From: Streptomyces sp. NBC_00539
GTDB taxonomy: Bacteria > Actinomycetota > Actinomycetes > Streptomycetales > Streptomycetaceae
Length of the DNA stretch: 64,000 nucleotides
Reading direction: 5' to 3'
Assembly: GCF_036346105.1 (NCBI RefSeq)
Contig: NZ_CP107811.1
Coordinates: 1,054,001 to 1,118,000 of the forward strand
Shown here: in pieces, positions 29,918-40,100 of the stretch
Layout: each line of letters begins with the position of its first letter
How positions within the stretch are numbered: position 1 is the stretch's first letter
Position numbers and translations under genes: made by a program
The notes under the pieces: model-generated
Database searches by the model: none
What the model was told of the DNA's origin: nothing
What the model saw: the letters and a program-made list of their open reading frames with translations, nothing else

Positions 29918-30412
29918 GCGGGGATCTCCTCCGGGCCTGGCGGCCGGGGTACGGGACCGCCGGCATCAGGGCGGCCTGGGGCGCGGAGGGATACCGGAAC
30001 GCGAGGGTGGGGCGACTCCGCTTGATCCTTTTCGGCGTAGCTGCCGGCGCCCTTGAGGGGCCGAACGAGGGAGTCGTCCCGGGTGCGTGGAGGAACACGG
30101 GGGAGCCGACCGGCGGGTGCGGTGCCGGTCGGCTCCTCGGTCGTGCTGTTACGTCGTCGTCTCGTGGACTCCCGAGCGGGTCGTGGGCCGCATGCCGGGT
30201 GGCGGTTGCCGACGGGGCCCGCCTCGTCTCAAAGGGGTTGGCACAGCGGGTTGGCCTGATGGACCTCTTCCACGGCCGGGATGCGTCGGGGCTTCGGCAA
30301 GGGCCACTTCGACACGGGCGATCCGCCCGACGGGGCACCGGGTGCCGTCATTCGCCACGCGTCGCGACGGGCGAAACCGCCTTGACTGGTTGCCCAGCCG
30401 TGCGCCGACCGG
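29918..30412. other. 495-base spacer with one terminator hairpin
   Basis: No convincing coding region is present; open frames are Arg/Gly-rich and lack ribosome binding sites. The spacer holds the promoter of the BNR protein gene and a strong hairpin at 30102-30136. The upstream half near 30103 is the only structured element I see. Confidence 0.55.
30102..30136 (-). terminator. 13-bp stem hairpin, likely terminator
   Basis: GGAGCCGACCGGC (30102-30114) pairs perfectly with GCCGGTCGGCTCC (30124-30136) around a nine-base loop. It lies downstream, on the minus strand, of the small secreted-protein gene at 30413-30619 and before the BNR gene. It probably ends that transcript. Confidence 0.6.
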
Positions 30413-30619
30413 TCAAGTGATCGCCACCGTGGTCCCGTCAGGCAGGGCGCAGTAGTCGCCGGCGTAGGGGCGTGAAACCAGCTGTCCGCCGGCGGCCGTG
30501 CAGTCGTCTCTGGAGATGTTCACAGACGAGGCGGCCGCGGCGCCGACGGCGCCGACTGCGCTCATGCCGGCCAGGGTCGCCGCGGCCAGGGCGAGGCCCA
30601 GGATCCTTCGTACGCGCAT
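30413..30619 (-). CDS. Small secreted protein with one Cys pair, 68 aa
   Basis: A signal peptide ([30 protein letters not shown]) is followed by a short mature part with two cysteines (DDCTAAGG, GDYCALPDG). The ATG at 30619 follows GAGGAGGAAG. The general plan, and even the MRxRRIL opening, match the protein at 28119-28328, so the two are probably paralogues. Function is unknown. Confidence 0.8.
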   Translation of the reverse strand: MRVRRILGLALAAATLAGMSAVGAVGAAAASSVNISRDDCTAAGGQLVSRPYAGDYCALPDGTTVAIT

Positions 30620-30810
30620 GACTTCCTCCTCTCAGGCGCCTTCGTTCGGCCCTCGGGAAGGAGGAGTCTCAAGACGACGGCGCCCTCGTACTCAGCATGG
30701 GCGCTCCGCGTGGGGCCCGCGCGGCGGGCCTGGGCGCCGGGCTCGGTCGGTGACTGCCCGGGCACGGAGCATGACGTCGCCGGCCGGCCTCGACCGCCCG
30801 CACCGGTACG

Positions 30811-30859
30811 CCGCGTGCGCGTCGGTGACGGCGGCCCGCGTGCGCGTCGGTGACGGCGG
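30811..30859. repeat. 25-base tandem repeat, two copies
   Basis: A 24-base block, CCGCGTGCGCGTCGG plus nine more, occurs at 30811-30834 and again at 30836-30859. It lies just beyond the 3' end of the secreted-protein gene that stops at 30879. It is too short to assign a role. Confidence 0.7.
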
Positions 30860-30878
30860 TCGGGTGCCCCGCGGTTCG

Positions 30879-31154
30879 CTAACGTGGTTCGTGGGCCGCG
30901 GCCCGGCAGGCACCGGTCGCGGCGCCGCCCGCCACTCCGGCCCCCGTCAGCCCGGTCACGCAACCCTGGAGGTCACCGGACACGCCGCGGCTACAGGCCG
31001 CTGTGACCGAGGCGGAATCGGTGGCGCCGGCCAGTTCGGCCATCCTCGCGCAGGCGGGGATGTCCGCCCGGGCCGCGGGAGCGGCGAGGACCGCACCACC
31101 GACGGTGAGGGTCAGGCCGGCGAGGGCACCGGCGATACGGGTCGACGTGCGCAT
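30879..31154 (-). CDS. Small secreted Cys-containing protein, 91 aa
   Basis: A signal peptide (MRTSTRIAGALAGLTLTVGGAVLAAPAARA) precedes about 60 residues with four cysteines (IPACARM, TAACSRG, LQGCVTG, TGACRAA), which could form two disulfides. The ATG at 31154 follows AGGTG. It is the third small secreted protein in 3 kb but differs from the other two in its four cysteines and Ala/Gly-rich helices. Function is unknown. Confidence 0.7.
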   Translation of the reverse strand: MRTSTRIAGALAGLTLTVGGAVLAAPAARADIPACARMAELAGATDSASVTAACSRGVSGDLQGCVTGLTGAGVAGGAATGACRAAAHEPR

Positions 31155-31579
31155 GGGACGCACCTGCCTTCCGGGTCGGTCGCGCGGTCCTGGTCCCGGT
31201 GGCCCGGACCCACGCGGTAGGGCCGCCTGCTGGCGCCCGCTCACATCCCCCGAGCCGCACCGGGACCTGGCCACCGGGCCGGCGCAAAGGGCCCAGGGCT
31301 TCCACTCACGGACCCCTCACTCCAGCGTCGCACCCTCTCCCCCGGCCGTCCTGGGCACGCCCCCCGGCCTCGTCGGCCGGGTGGACGCCGCCGCTTTGCG
31401 CTCCCTGCTGCCCCTGCCGTCGGACGCCGGCGCCGAGCGCGGCCCCGACCGCGGATCCGCCGGCGGGAAGGCGCGGGAGATCGCGGTCTTGGGCCCGCGG
31501 CCCGGCCCAGGGCGCGGACACGATCACCGCCGCACTCGCCCCGAACGCGCCGACACGGTGCGGTACTTCGCCGAGCAGT
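31155..31579. other. 425-base stretch without a confident gene
   Basis: A plus-strand frame ending ...VRYFAEQFSAFFPWA at 31605 overlaps the pirin 3' fragment convergently and may be the tail of a real or broken gene, but I find no start, ribosome binding site or family match. The sequence is very GC-rich and otherwise featureless. It belongs to the chromosomal flank outside the island. Confidence 0.4.
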
Positions 31580-31742
31580 TCAGCGCGTTCTTCCCCTGGG
31601 CTTGAGGTGGGTCGCAGGGAGCGCCGGGGCCGGGATCGGGGGGCCGTCATAGCCCTTTACCTCGCCGAACCGCGACCCGTTCATCCAGTCGTCGCGGGCC
31701 TGCACGATTTCTTCGTGCGAGCGGCCGATCCAGTTCCAGAAC
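31580..31742 (-). pseudogene. 3' fragment of pirin gene left by island insertion
   Basis: The minus strand encodes FWNWIGRSHEEIVQARDDWM, continues NGSRFGEVKGYDGPP and ends ...HLKPRGRTR at a stop at 31580. This is the C-terminal 54 residues of a pirin-family protein. The near-identical C-terminus of the intact gene is at 63463-63625. Homology stops abruptly at 31742, in mid-codon context, where unrelated sequence begins. I read this as the original 3' end of the chromosomal gene, cut off when the island entered. Confidence 0.9.
31650..31742. repeat. Left 93-base direct repeat (candidate attachment site)
   Basis: By eye this segment is identical base for base to 63533-63625, an offset of 31883. 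It is pirin coding sequence from AGCCCTTTACC to CAGTTCCAGAAC. On the outer side the two copies remain alike but diverged; on the inner side similarity ends at once. That is the pattern of a site duplicated by site-specific or homologous integration. Confidence 0.88.
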
Positions 31743-31790
31743 CATCGGATCACAGCATGTTTTCCCAGGTCAGGGCGTCACCCGTCCCTT

Positions 31791-31810
31791 AAAGTCAGCA
31801 AAAGTCAGCA
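31791..31810. repeat. Doubled AAAGTCAGCA at left inner end of island
   Basis: AAAGTCAGCA occurs twice in direct tandem here, 49 bases inside the left pirin repeat. A matching pair lies near the right end at 63281-63301 in the same orientation. They could be recombinase arm sites or a shared remnant. Confidence 0.6.
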
Positions 31811-32002
31811 TCGGAGCACCCTTCTGGTGGCCTCGACCCGGGGAATTCGTTTCTGCGAGCACTGGATTCCGGTCGCCCGATGAAGCGAATTGTGTGTTTG
31901 TCCTCTGCGGTCCACCCGGGAACGGGAGGCGCGGCCGGAATGTGCGGGCCGGTCGGAGCGGCGTTCAACTCTCCTCGCTTGGCGCCTGCCAGAGTCGGGC
32001 CC

Positions 32003-32481
32003 GTGCTCATTCGTCATGTTCGCACGGTGGCCCTCTCAGCTGCCGCCGTGTTTGTCGTAACCACCTTCGCTGGCTGGGATCCGACCGCTCTCACAGCTGG
32101 GCGCGGGCCGGGCGATGTGGTCGTCCGCGTCGACCAGGCCGTTTATGGAGCGGGCGAGACGAAGGTCGCTGTCGTGTTGGGAGCGGAGGATTCACTGGCG
32201 GGACGCGGGTTTCATGGTATTCGACGGTTAGCACCGCGCTGTTCTGACGGGTCGGCTCGGCCCCCGCACGACGAGTTGGAACTAGCGCTTGCATGCACAC
32301 TGTGGACCTGTCCGCGCTCACCGCAACCGGCACCTACCCTCTGACCCTCACCGGAACCGCGACTGGTACCTCGCCCCGATTCCCGGTGGCTCCGGCCAGG
32401 GAGTTGACGACTCCCCTCGTCGAGCGGAACGTCCGATCCCATCAGGTCCAGCGTGACGGCGCGGAGGTGGGGCCCGGCTGA
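32003..32481 (+). pseudogene. Glycoside hydrolase family 9 N-terminal fragment, decayed
   Basis: From the GTG at 32003 a signal peptide (VLIRHVRTVALSAAAVFVVT) leads into DVVVRVDQAVYGAGETKVAVV, the opening of the Ig-like CelD_N domain found before GH9 cellulase catalytic domains. After frameshifts and a stop around 32200-32290 the same domain continues in another frame with HTVDLSALTATGTYPLTLTG, then SPRFPVAPARELTTPLV and QVQRDGAEV. The catalytic domain is missing; the gene is cut near 32470, where a decayed exporter gene begins on the other strand. It is a clear remnant with no function. Confidence 0.75.
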
Positions 32482-34113
32482 GTGCGAATGCTGTGCAGCA
32501 GGTCGATGCGCTGGGGACTGTAGGGGCGGGCTTCGAGCCGATGGCCAGCCAGGTGCCTGTCGGCAGGGTGAACTGCCGCAGCCCTGTGGCACGGGCCCTT
32601 CGGGGCCGGGTCGGAAGAGGGTACGCAGAGCGGGCCGACCGGTTTCCCGTTCAGGTAGGTGCCGGTGGCGGTGCGCAGTCCCTGTACCCCTGTAGGACCG
32701 GAGAGCCGGCGGGCGTAGGCGTCAAGACGGGCGGCGCCGTCACGGCCGGCGGGGTGCCAGTAGGGCAGGACGACATCGACCTCCGCCCCCACCTGCGGGA
32801 AGTCGGTGCGCAGGTCCTGCATGTCCCTGGCAATCGACGAGTCGGCGGGCAGGGCCCGCTCGTCGCTGAGGCTGAAGACGGCGTCGCGGAAGGGCAGGGC
32901 GAGCAGGAGCAGCAGCGCGCTGGTGAGGGCGAAGACGGTGACGGGGCGGCGCATGACGGCGGTGGCCAGTGTGAGCCATCGGGCTGCGGATCGGGCGGAG
33001 CGGCGTCGGCGGGCCAGGATGTCGCGGCTCGCCAGGCGTTCACCGAAGCAGGCCAGAGCGGCTGGAATGATCAGGAGAGACGCGATCGCGGCCAGCAGGA
33101 CGACGCTGATGCCCGCGATGGCCAAGGAGCGGATGAGGGTAAGCGGGAACACGAGGAGGCCCAGCAGAGCGGCGGCGACGATGCCCGCCGAGACGACGAC
33201 GGTCCGCCCGGCTGTGCAGGTGGCGCGGATCAGGGCCTGATCGTGCGACACGCCGGAGGCGGTCTCCTCGCGGTACCGGGCGACGAAGAACAGGCTGTAG
33301 TCGACGGCCAGGGCGAGGCCGACGGCCGTAGTGAGGCTGAGGGCGAAAGCGGACACTGGGGTGACGATGACAAGGGCGCGCAGGATCGCGGTGGTGCCGG
33401 TCACCGCGACGGCGCCGACGGCCAGCGGCAGGAACGCTGCCGGGATGCTGCCGAACACCAGGAGCAGCAGCATGAGGGTGGCGGGCATGACCAACAGCTC
33501 CGTGCTCAGCAAGTCCCGCTCACTGTGGAGTTGCCGCGCGCGCGACGGCGGCCTGACCTGCGGCCTGGGTCTCCAGTGGGCTGTTGGGCCCGGTGGCCCG
33601 GGCGAGCACACGTTCCGCGACGTTGAGCTGGGTGCGCTCGTCCGCCTCGAGCCACAGGGCGATGAGGGCCGTACGGCCGTCGCTGGAACGGAGCAGCGGG
33701 TCGGGCGGAGGCGACGGCCGGTCCTTGGTGGCCTGGCCGAGTGGGCCCGTCCAGTACGAGTCGACGGCGGTGACACCCGGTTCCTGCCGCAGGTCCTCGA
33801 CGAGCCGGGTGCCGGCGCTGCGCGCTGCGGCGTCGTCGACGGAGCCGGTGATGCGGGCGAGAAGCAGGAGAGGTGGCATGCCGCCGTGGCGCGACTGGCC
33901 GAGCATGCTGCGCACACGGGCCGACGGGGTGTCTTCGGCGATCCAGCCACCGGCGCCGAGGTGCGCGGAGACGCCACTGGACAAGAGGCCCGCGACGACG
34001 AGCAGCGCGGCAGCGGCCAGAACCAGCCGGTTGCGGCGCACGGCCCAGCGGGCCAGCGCGGCGAGGAGGCCCGGAGTGTGCGAACGGCCGGACTGCTGGG
34101 ACTGCTCGCACAT
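32460..34113 (-). pseudogene. MMPL/RND-family exporter, frameshifted and truncated
   Basis: The N-terminal part (34113 to about 33530) encodes the first membrane helix and extracellular domain (AVRRNRLVLAAAALLVVAGLL). At about 33530 the frame shifts; reading continues with QLHSERDLLSTELLVMPATL, helices 2-6 and the AVDYSLFFVARYRE relay motif. After a partial second periplasmic domain (DERALPADSSIARDMQDLR) more frame changes occur before 32500. The second membrane half is absent. The ATG at 34113 has AGGAG upstream and sits 49 bases after the stop of PKS1, so this was once the exporter of the PKS1 operon. Its intact paralogue is at 59651-61846. Confidence 0.85.
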
Positions 34114-34162
34114 CACGGGTGGCTCCTGCATGGGGCGGGGACGGGCAGGCACGTCGGCGGGA

Positions 34163-37100
34163 TCAGCGGGTGGGCGGGGTCTGGCTGGGTGCCTCGTAAC
34201 CGAGGCGGATCAAGGCGCGCCTTGCGAGGTCGGTGATGCCCCGGGCGTTGAGGAACTCCAGCGTCGGCAGTTCGCAGCCCAGTCGACGGCGAGCGGCGAT
34301 GACGGCCTCGACGGCCATGAGGGAGTCCAGCCCGAGTTGGTCCAGACGGCGGTCGCGGTCGAGTCGGGCGGGGTCGGTCTGCAGGATGTCGGCGAGGACC
34401 TGGGTGATGGCGTCGGCCGCCAGGGTGACGGCCTCGTCGGTGGTGGCGGTGGCGAGACGGTGGCGCAGGTGGTCGGGGCCGTCGTCCTGGGGAGTGTGGG
34501 CGGGGATGAGACCGGCCAGCCGGGGGGTCTGCACGGCCGGCATCATGCTGCGGATGCGGGCCCAGTCGATCCTGGCGGCGGCGCTGACGTCGGTGTCCCG
34601 GGCGATGGCGTCTTCGAGGGCGGTGCAGGCTTCGGCGGGTGTGAGGTTGTCCAGGCCGAGGCGGGCGAGCATGTCGGTGATGCCGTGGCGGGCTGCGTAG
34701 CCGGTGTCGCCGATGGCGCCCCAGGCCACGGTCGTACCGGGCAGCCCGGTGCCGCGCCGGTTGCGGCTGAGCGCTTCGAGGTAGCCGTTGGCGGCGGTGT
34801 AATTGGCCTGGTAGGCGTTGCCGAACCAGGTGGTGACCGAGGAGCAGGCAGCGAAGAAGTCGAGGTCGCGGCCGCGTGTGAGGGAGTCCAGGTGTGCCGC
34901 GCCGAGCATCTTGGGCTCCAGGGCGGTGCGGATGCGCTCGTCGGTGAGTTCGGCGAGCGCTGCGTCGTCCAGGGCCATCGCGGCGTGGATCACTCCGCGC
35001 AACGGGTGGGGTCCGGCGTCGACGGCGTCCAGCACCCGGCGTAGGTCGGCTTCCCGTGTGACGTCGGCCGTGTGGGCGGTTGCTTGGGCGCCGCGGTCGG
35101 CCAAGGCCTGGATGAGGTCGGCGGCGCCGGGGGTGTCGGCGCCCCTGCGGCCCAGGAGGGCGAGGTGGCGGGCACCGTGGTCGACGAGGCGGTGTGCGAG
35201 AGCGGCTCCGAGGCCGCTGAGTCCGCCGGTGATCAGGTAGGTGGCGTCCGGGGACAGCCGCAGGGGCGGGTGGGTCCTGTCGAGGGGCGGCGGCTCCTCG
35301 AAGGTGATGACGACCTTGCCGAGGTGGCGGGAGCGTTGCAGGGCTCGCAGGGCCTCGCCGATCCGGGCGGCGGGGTAGGCCAGGTGCAGCAGTGGTCCGT
35401 AGGTGCCGTCAGTGATCCGTTGTGCCATCTCATCGAAACAGGTGCCGGCCTGGGGCAGGCGGCTGGAGATGAGCTGGTGCGCATCGACACCGAAGAAGGC
35501 GATGTTGTTGCCGAAGGGCCGGAGGGCCAGGGGGGTGGACGCGTAGATGTCGCGCTTTCCGAGCTCCACGAAGCGCCCGCCGGGCCGCAGCAGTTCCAGA
35601 CTGCGGCCGATGGCCTCGCCCGCGAGGGAGTTGAGGACGACGTCGACGCCCTGCCCTCCGGTGAGGTCACGGACCTGTTCGGCGAAGGCCAGGGTGCGTG
35701 AATCGAGGACGTGGGGGACGCCGAGCATGCGCAGCAGGTCGCGCTTGGCGGGGGTGCCGGCGGTGGCGATGACGGTGGCACCTCGTGCCTGGGCGAATTG
35801 GAGGGCGGCCAGCCCGATGCCGCCGGCGGCGCCGTGAATGAGGACGGTCTCGCCTGCCTGGAGGTGGGCGAGGCGTTCGAGAGCGTGGTGGACGGTGAAG
35901 TAGACCACGGGCAGGGTGGCGGCTTCGGCGAACGTCATGCCGGTGGGGATGGGGCCGACGAGGCGGGCGTTGACGGTCACCTGGGAACTGAGGCTGCGGG
36001 GTGCGAGGGCGTAGACGCGGTCGCCCGGTGCGAGGTGGGTGACGGTACGACCGGCGGAGATGACCGTGCCGGCGCATTCGAGGCCCAGGGCAGGGCCGTC
36101 CGGCAGCGGTGTCTCCGCTCCCGGCGGCAGGAGACCGACGGCGAGCATGACGTCGCGGTAGTTGAGCGCGGCCGCTTCGACGGCGATGGTGACCTCGTCG
36201 TCGGCGGGCCGCTGCGGGTGGTCGGGTGCCCAGGTGAGCCGGGGGTGCAGGCCTGCGTCGTGCAGGCGCAGGGTGAAGGGCACCGGGGCGGGGGCGTCGT
36301 GGGTGTCGGTGGCCGTGCGTAGGGCGACGGTGCGGGGGACGAAGCGTCCGCCGCGGGTGAGGACGACCTCGTCCTCGTCGGTGGGGTGGAGCAGTTCGGC
36401 AGCCAGGCGCCGGGCGTCGTCCGTGGGGCGGGGTCCGGCGTCCAGGGAGATGCGCCGGATGGTGAGGTGGGGGATCTCGTTGGCGAGGGAGCGGGTGGCG
36501 CCCCACAGCACTGCGTCCTGGGGAACCTGGGGCTGTTCGGGAGCGGAGTGGATGCCGCTGGGGCGCGTGATGATCCACAGGTTGGTGATGGATCCAGCCG
36601 GCAGGTGCGAGGCGGGACCGGCTAGGGCCCGTAGCGCGCCCAGACGGGTGACGGCCTGCTCGGATGCCTGGGAGGGGCCGGCGCCGGACTGCGCGGCGTC
36701 GAAGAGCAGAACGGTGTTCGGCGGTTGTTGATCGACCGCGAGCCGGTCCCAGTGCTGGGGGGCGTCGTCCAGCCCGGCGAGGTGGACGTCGGCGCCCGTG
36801 CCGGTGAGGGCGTCGGCGAGGGTGCGCATCAAGTCGCTGTCCGGGCTCTCGCCGGCGAGCAGCCAACGGGTGTCCTGGACGGCCGGCGGCAACACGGGGG
36901 CGGGGCCGGCGGCGGCCCGTTCGGTGCGGCGGGCGCAGAGGACGGAGTACTCGAGATCGGGCAGGGGCTCGTCGTGTCCGAGCTGGGCGACCTCGTCGAA
37001 ACCGCAGTCGCGCAGCAGCGGTTGCCAGGCGTCTGCGGGCAGCAGCGGGGAGTCCTGCCGGAGTGCGGTGTCGGTGAAGTCCCAGAAGCCGTCGAGGGTT

Positions 37101-40100
37101 CCGAAGCAGGGTGCCAGCAAGCCGGGTTCGTGGGTCTCGTGGGCGAGGAGCTGCCCGCCGTCGGCGAGGAGATGGGTGATACGGGCGAGGGTCGCGCGCA
37201 GGTCTCGGGTGGCGTGCAGGACGTTGGTGGCGATGACCACGTCGAAGGACGCTTCGGTGAAGCCTTGCTCGGCGGGGTCCTGGTTGAGGTCGAGGGTCCG
37301 GTAGTCGACGAAGTCGAAGTCTGCGAAGCGGGCCTTGGCGTGGGGGAAGAACCCGGCCGACAGATCGGTGAAGGTGTAGGTGGTTCGTTCGGCCGGGAGG
37401 TGGGGCAGCAGCAGGGCCGTGCTGCTGCCGGTACCGGCGCCGACCTCCAGGATCCGCAGCGGCCGGTCGGACGGCCAGGTGCGGACCTGCTCGCGCACCA
37501 GGGCGCGGAGCAGTTGGTTGTGGAAGCGGGGCTGGACCGCGTCGCTGTAGAAGTACTCGATCAGGTGGCGGTCGGGTTCGTCGAAGAGCAGCGTCAGCGG
37601 ATCGCGCTTGCCGCGCAGGACGTCGGCCAGATGCAGACAGCACCGGCCGAACAGGGCGATCTCCACTGCTTGGTGGGGGAAGTCCCGTACGAGCTGCTGG
37701 TACAGCTCCAGCGGCGGGGGGCCGTCCGTCTCGGGGAGGTGCCAGCGGGCGGGGCGGTCCTCTTGGGCCGGCCGGGTCTGGCGCACCAGGCCGCGGGTGG
37801 CGTGGGCGAGCAACTCGGCCAGCCGGGCGTGCTGGGGCCGCGTGCCGCCCGCCACCAGGTCACCGGTGTCGAACTCGACTTGCCCCGGGGGCAGCAGCTG
37901 GGCGAACGCGTCGGCGGTCAGACGGGAGCAGCACTCGCGAAGGCGTTGCAGTCCGACTCCGTGGCCCTCTGTGCGCCAGGCATGCTCCAGGCGGTCGCGG
38001 TGGGGCAGGCACGCCTGGACCAGGGTGGTGGGCGAGGGCAGCGGCGCGGGCTGTGCGGGGGTGGTGGCGCTGGGGGCGGCGCGCAGTACGTTGACGAGAT
38101 GCTGTACGGGTTCGGTGGGGGTGTTGCCCATGCGGCGCAGCCGACAGCCGGTAAGTTCGAGGTATACCTGGCCCTCGGTGTCGGACAGGGTGATGTCCCA
38201 GCACAGTTCCTGGGGGCTGCTCTCGCGCAGGCGCACGTGGATCAGCCCCGTCTGCGGCGGGGTGTGCCACAGGCGCAGTGCTTCGACGGCGACCGGAAGG
38301 AACGGCAGGTACTCGCCGTCGACGGTGGTCAGGCAGCCACCCGCCTGCAGGGCTCCGTCGAGCAGCGCGGGATGGACGTGGTAGCCGTCGGCGGGCTCCG
38401 TCAGGGTGTAGGAGCCGAGAACTTCGCCCTCCCCCAGGCGAAGGTCGGTGAGGACCTTGAAGGCGGGGCCGTAGGCGAGGCCGGCGCGCCGGGCGCGGGC
38501 GTAGTGCTCGGCGGCGTCCAGCCGGGTGTGCAGACGCCCGCGCAGGGCGGTGAGGTCGACGGACGCCGGTGCGGAGGCCAGCAAGCGCCGTACACGGGCG
38601 CGGGCGTACGGCTGCCAAGGAAGGTCGTCGCCGGTGCGGGCGGCGATCTCCAGGGCCTGGTCGGGCTCGTGGAGGGAGACCTGCACGCGGAGGTCGGTGG
38701 TGTCGTCGTCCCAGGGCAGGTCGAGGGCGCGGGTGATGAGGAGGTGGTTGACCTCGACCGGGGCGTCGTGGACGAGCCGGCCGGCGGCGAGCGCCATCTC
38801 CAGGTAGGCGGTGGCGGGCATGACGACGGCGCCTGCGACCTGGTGGTCGGTCAACCAGGGCAGCCGGGTCGGCTCCACCAGGTTGGACCAGGCAGGGTGC
38901 TGAACGGAGACGCGCGCCCCCAGCAACGGGTGCTGGACGGGAGTGGTCTCGCCGGTGACGCGCAGCCACCACTGGGGGTCGCCACGCCAGTGCCGTTCGC
39001 GCTGCCAGGGGTAGGCGGGGAGGTCCGCGGTCCGGCCGGGGTGGGGGAAGAAGGCGTCCCAGTGGGCGCGGGCGCCGGCGGCCAGCAGCTGAGCGGCCGC
39101 GGTGTCGACGGCGGCAGGCCCGGGCACCGCCCGGGCGCAGGTCCCCGCGATCAGAGCCGGCCGTTCCAGGTCTTTGGTGGCCTTGCGGAGGTAGGGCCGC
39201 AGGACGGGGTGGGGGCCGATGTCGACGAAGGTGTCGTAGCCGTCGTCGAGCAGGGTGTGCAGCGCCGGTCCAAACAGGACGGGTTCGCGGACGTTGCGCC
39301 ACCAGTAACCGGCTCCGAGGTCCTCGCCCGGGCAGGTGGTGCCGGTGACCGTCGAGACGAACGGGATGCCGGTGGCGGCGGGGCGCAGCCCCTCCAAGGA
39401 GTCGAGCAGGGCGCCCTGGATGGCGTCCATGGCGCGGCTGTGGAAGGCGTAGTCCAGCTCTAGCATGCGGAAGAACACCGCACGCAGGTCCAGGTCACGG
39501 CCCAGGGCGCGGAGTTCTTCCTCGGGGCCGCACACGGTGACGTCCTGGTCACCGTTGACGGCGGCGATCTCCAGGGTGCCGGCATAGGGGGCGAGTTCCT
39601 TGGCCGCTTCCTCCGCGGACAGGCCGATCGCGGCCATGCGTCCCTGGCCGCGGGTGGCTGCCTGCGCACGGCTGCGTTCGGCGACCACGCGAGCGGCGGT
39701 GGGCAGGTCGAGGGCGCCGGCGACGTGGGCGGCGGCGATCTCGCCGACACTGTGGCCCAGGACGGCGGCCGGGCGGATACCGCGGGCCTTGAGCAGTTCC
39801 ACCAGGCCGATCTGGAAGGCGAACAGCAGCGGCTGGGCGACCTCGGTTGCCAGGATGCGAGCGGGGTCGGCTCCGGCCATCTCCTCGCGCACCGACCAGC
39901 CCAGGTGGGGCTTGAGTGCGTCGTCGACCCGGGTGAGCGCGGCGCGGAAGACCGGCTCCTCGCGCAACAGGTCCGCGCCCATGCCGGCCCACTGGGAGCC
40001 GTTACCGCTGAAGGCGAACACCACCCGGCCGTCCGTGACCGCCTGTCCGGTGGCGGTGGCGGCGGGCAGCGGGTGTGCGCCCTGACCGACGGCCTCCAGT

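Noticed and set aside
30007-30420. Plus-strand open frame of 137 codons between the BNR gene and a secreted-protein gene
   Set aside because: No family pattern, runs through a strong hairpin and overlaps the 3' end of the minus-strand gene.
30811-30859. Short direct repeats considered as a CRISPR fragment
   Set aside because: Two copies with a one-base spacer; no spacer-repeat pattern and no cas genes.
31003-31605. Plus-strand frame ending FAEQFSAFFPWA next to the pirin tail
   Set aside because: No start, no ribosome binding site and Arg/Pro-rich body; only the last residues look natural, so it is noted but not called.
36725-39463. Long plus-strand open frame opposite PKS1 (about 900 codons)
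   Set aside because: Same GC-bias artefact; the PKS frame carries all conserved motifs and the opposite frame has none.
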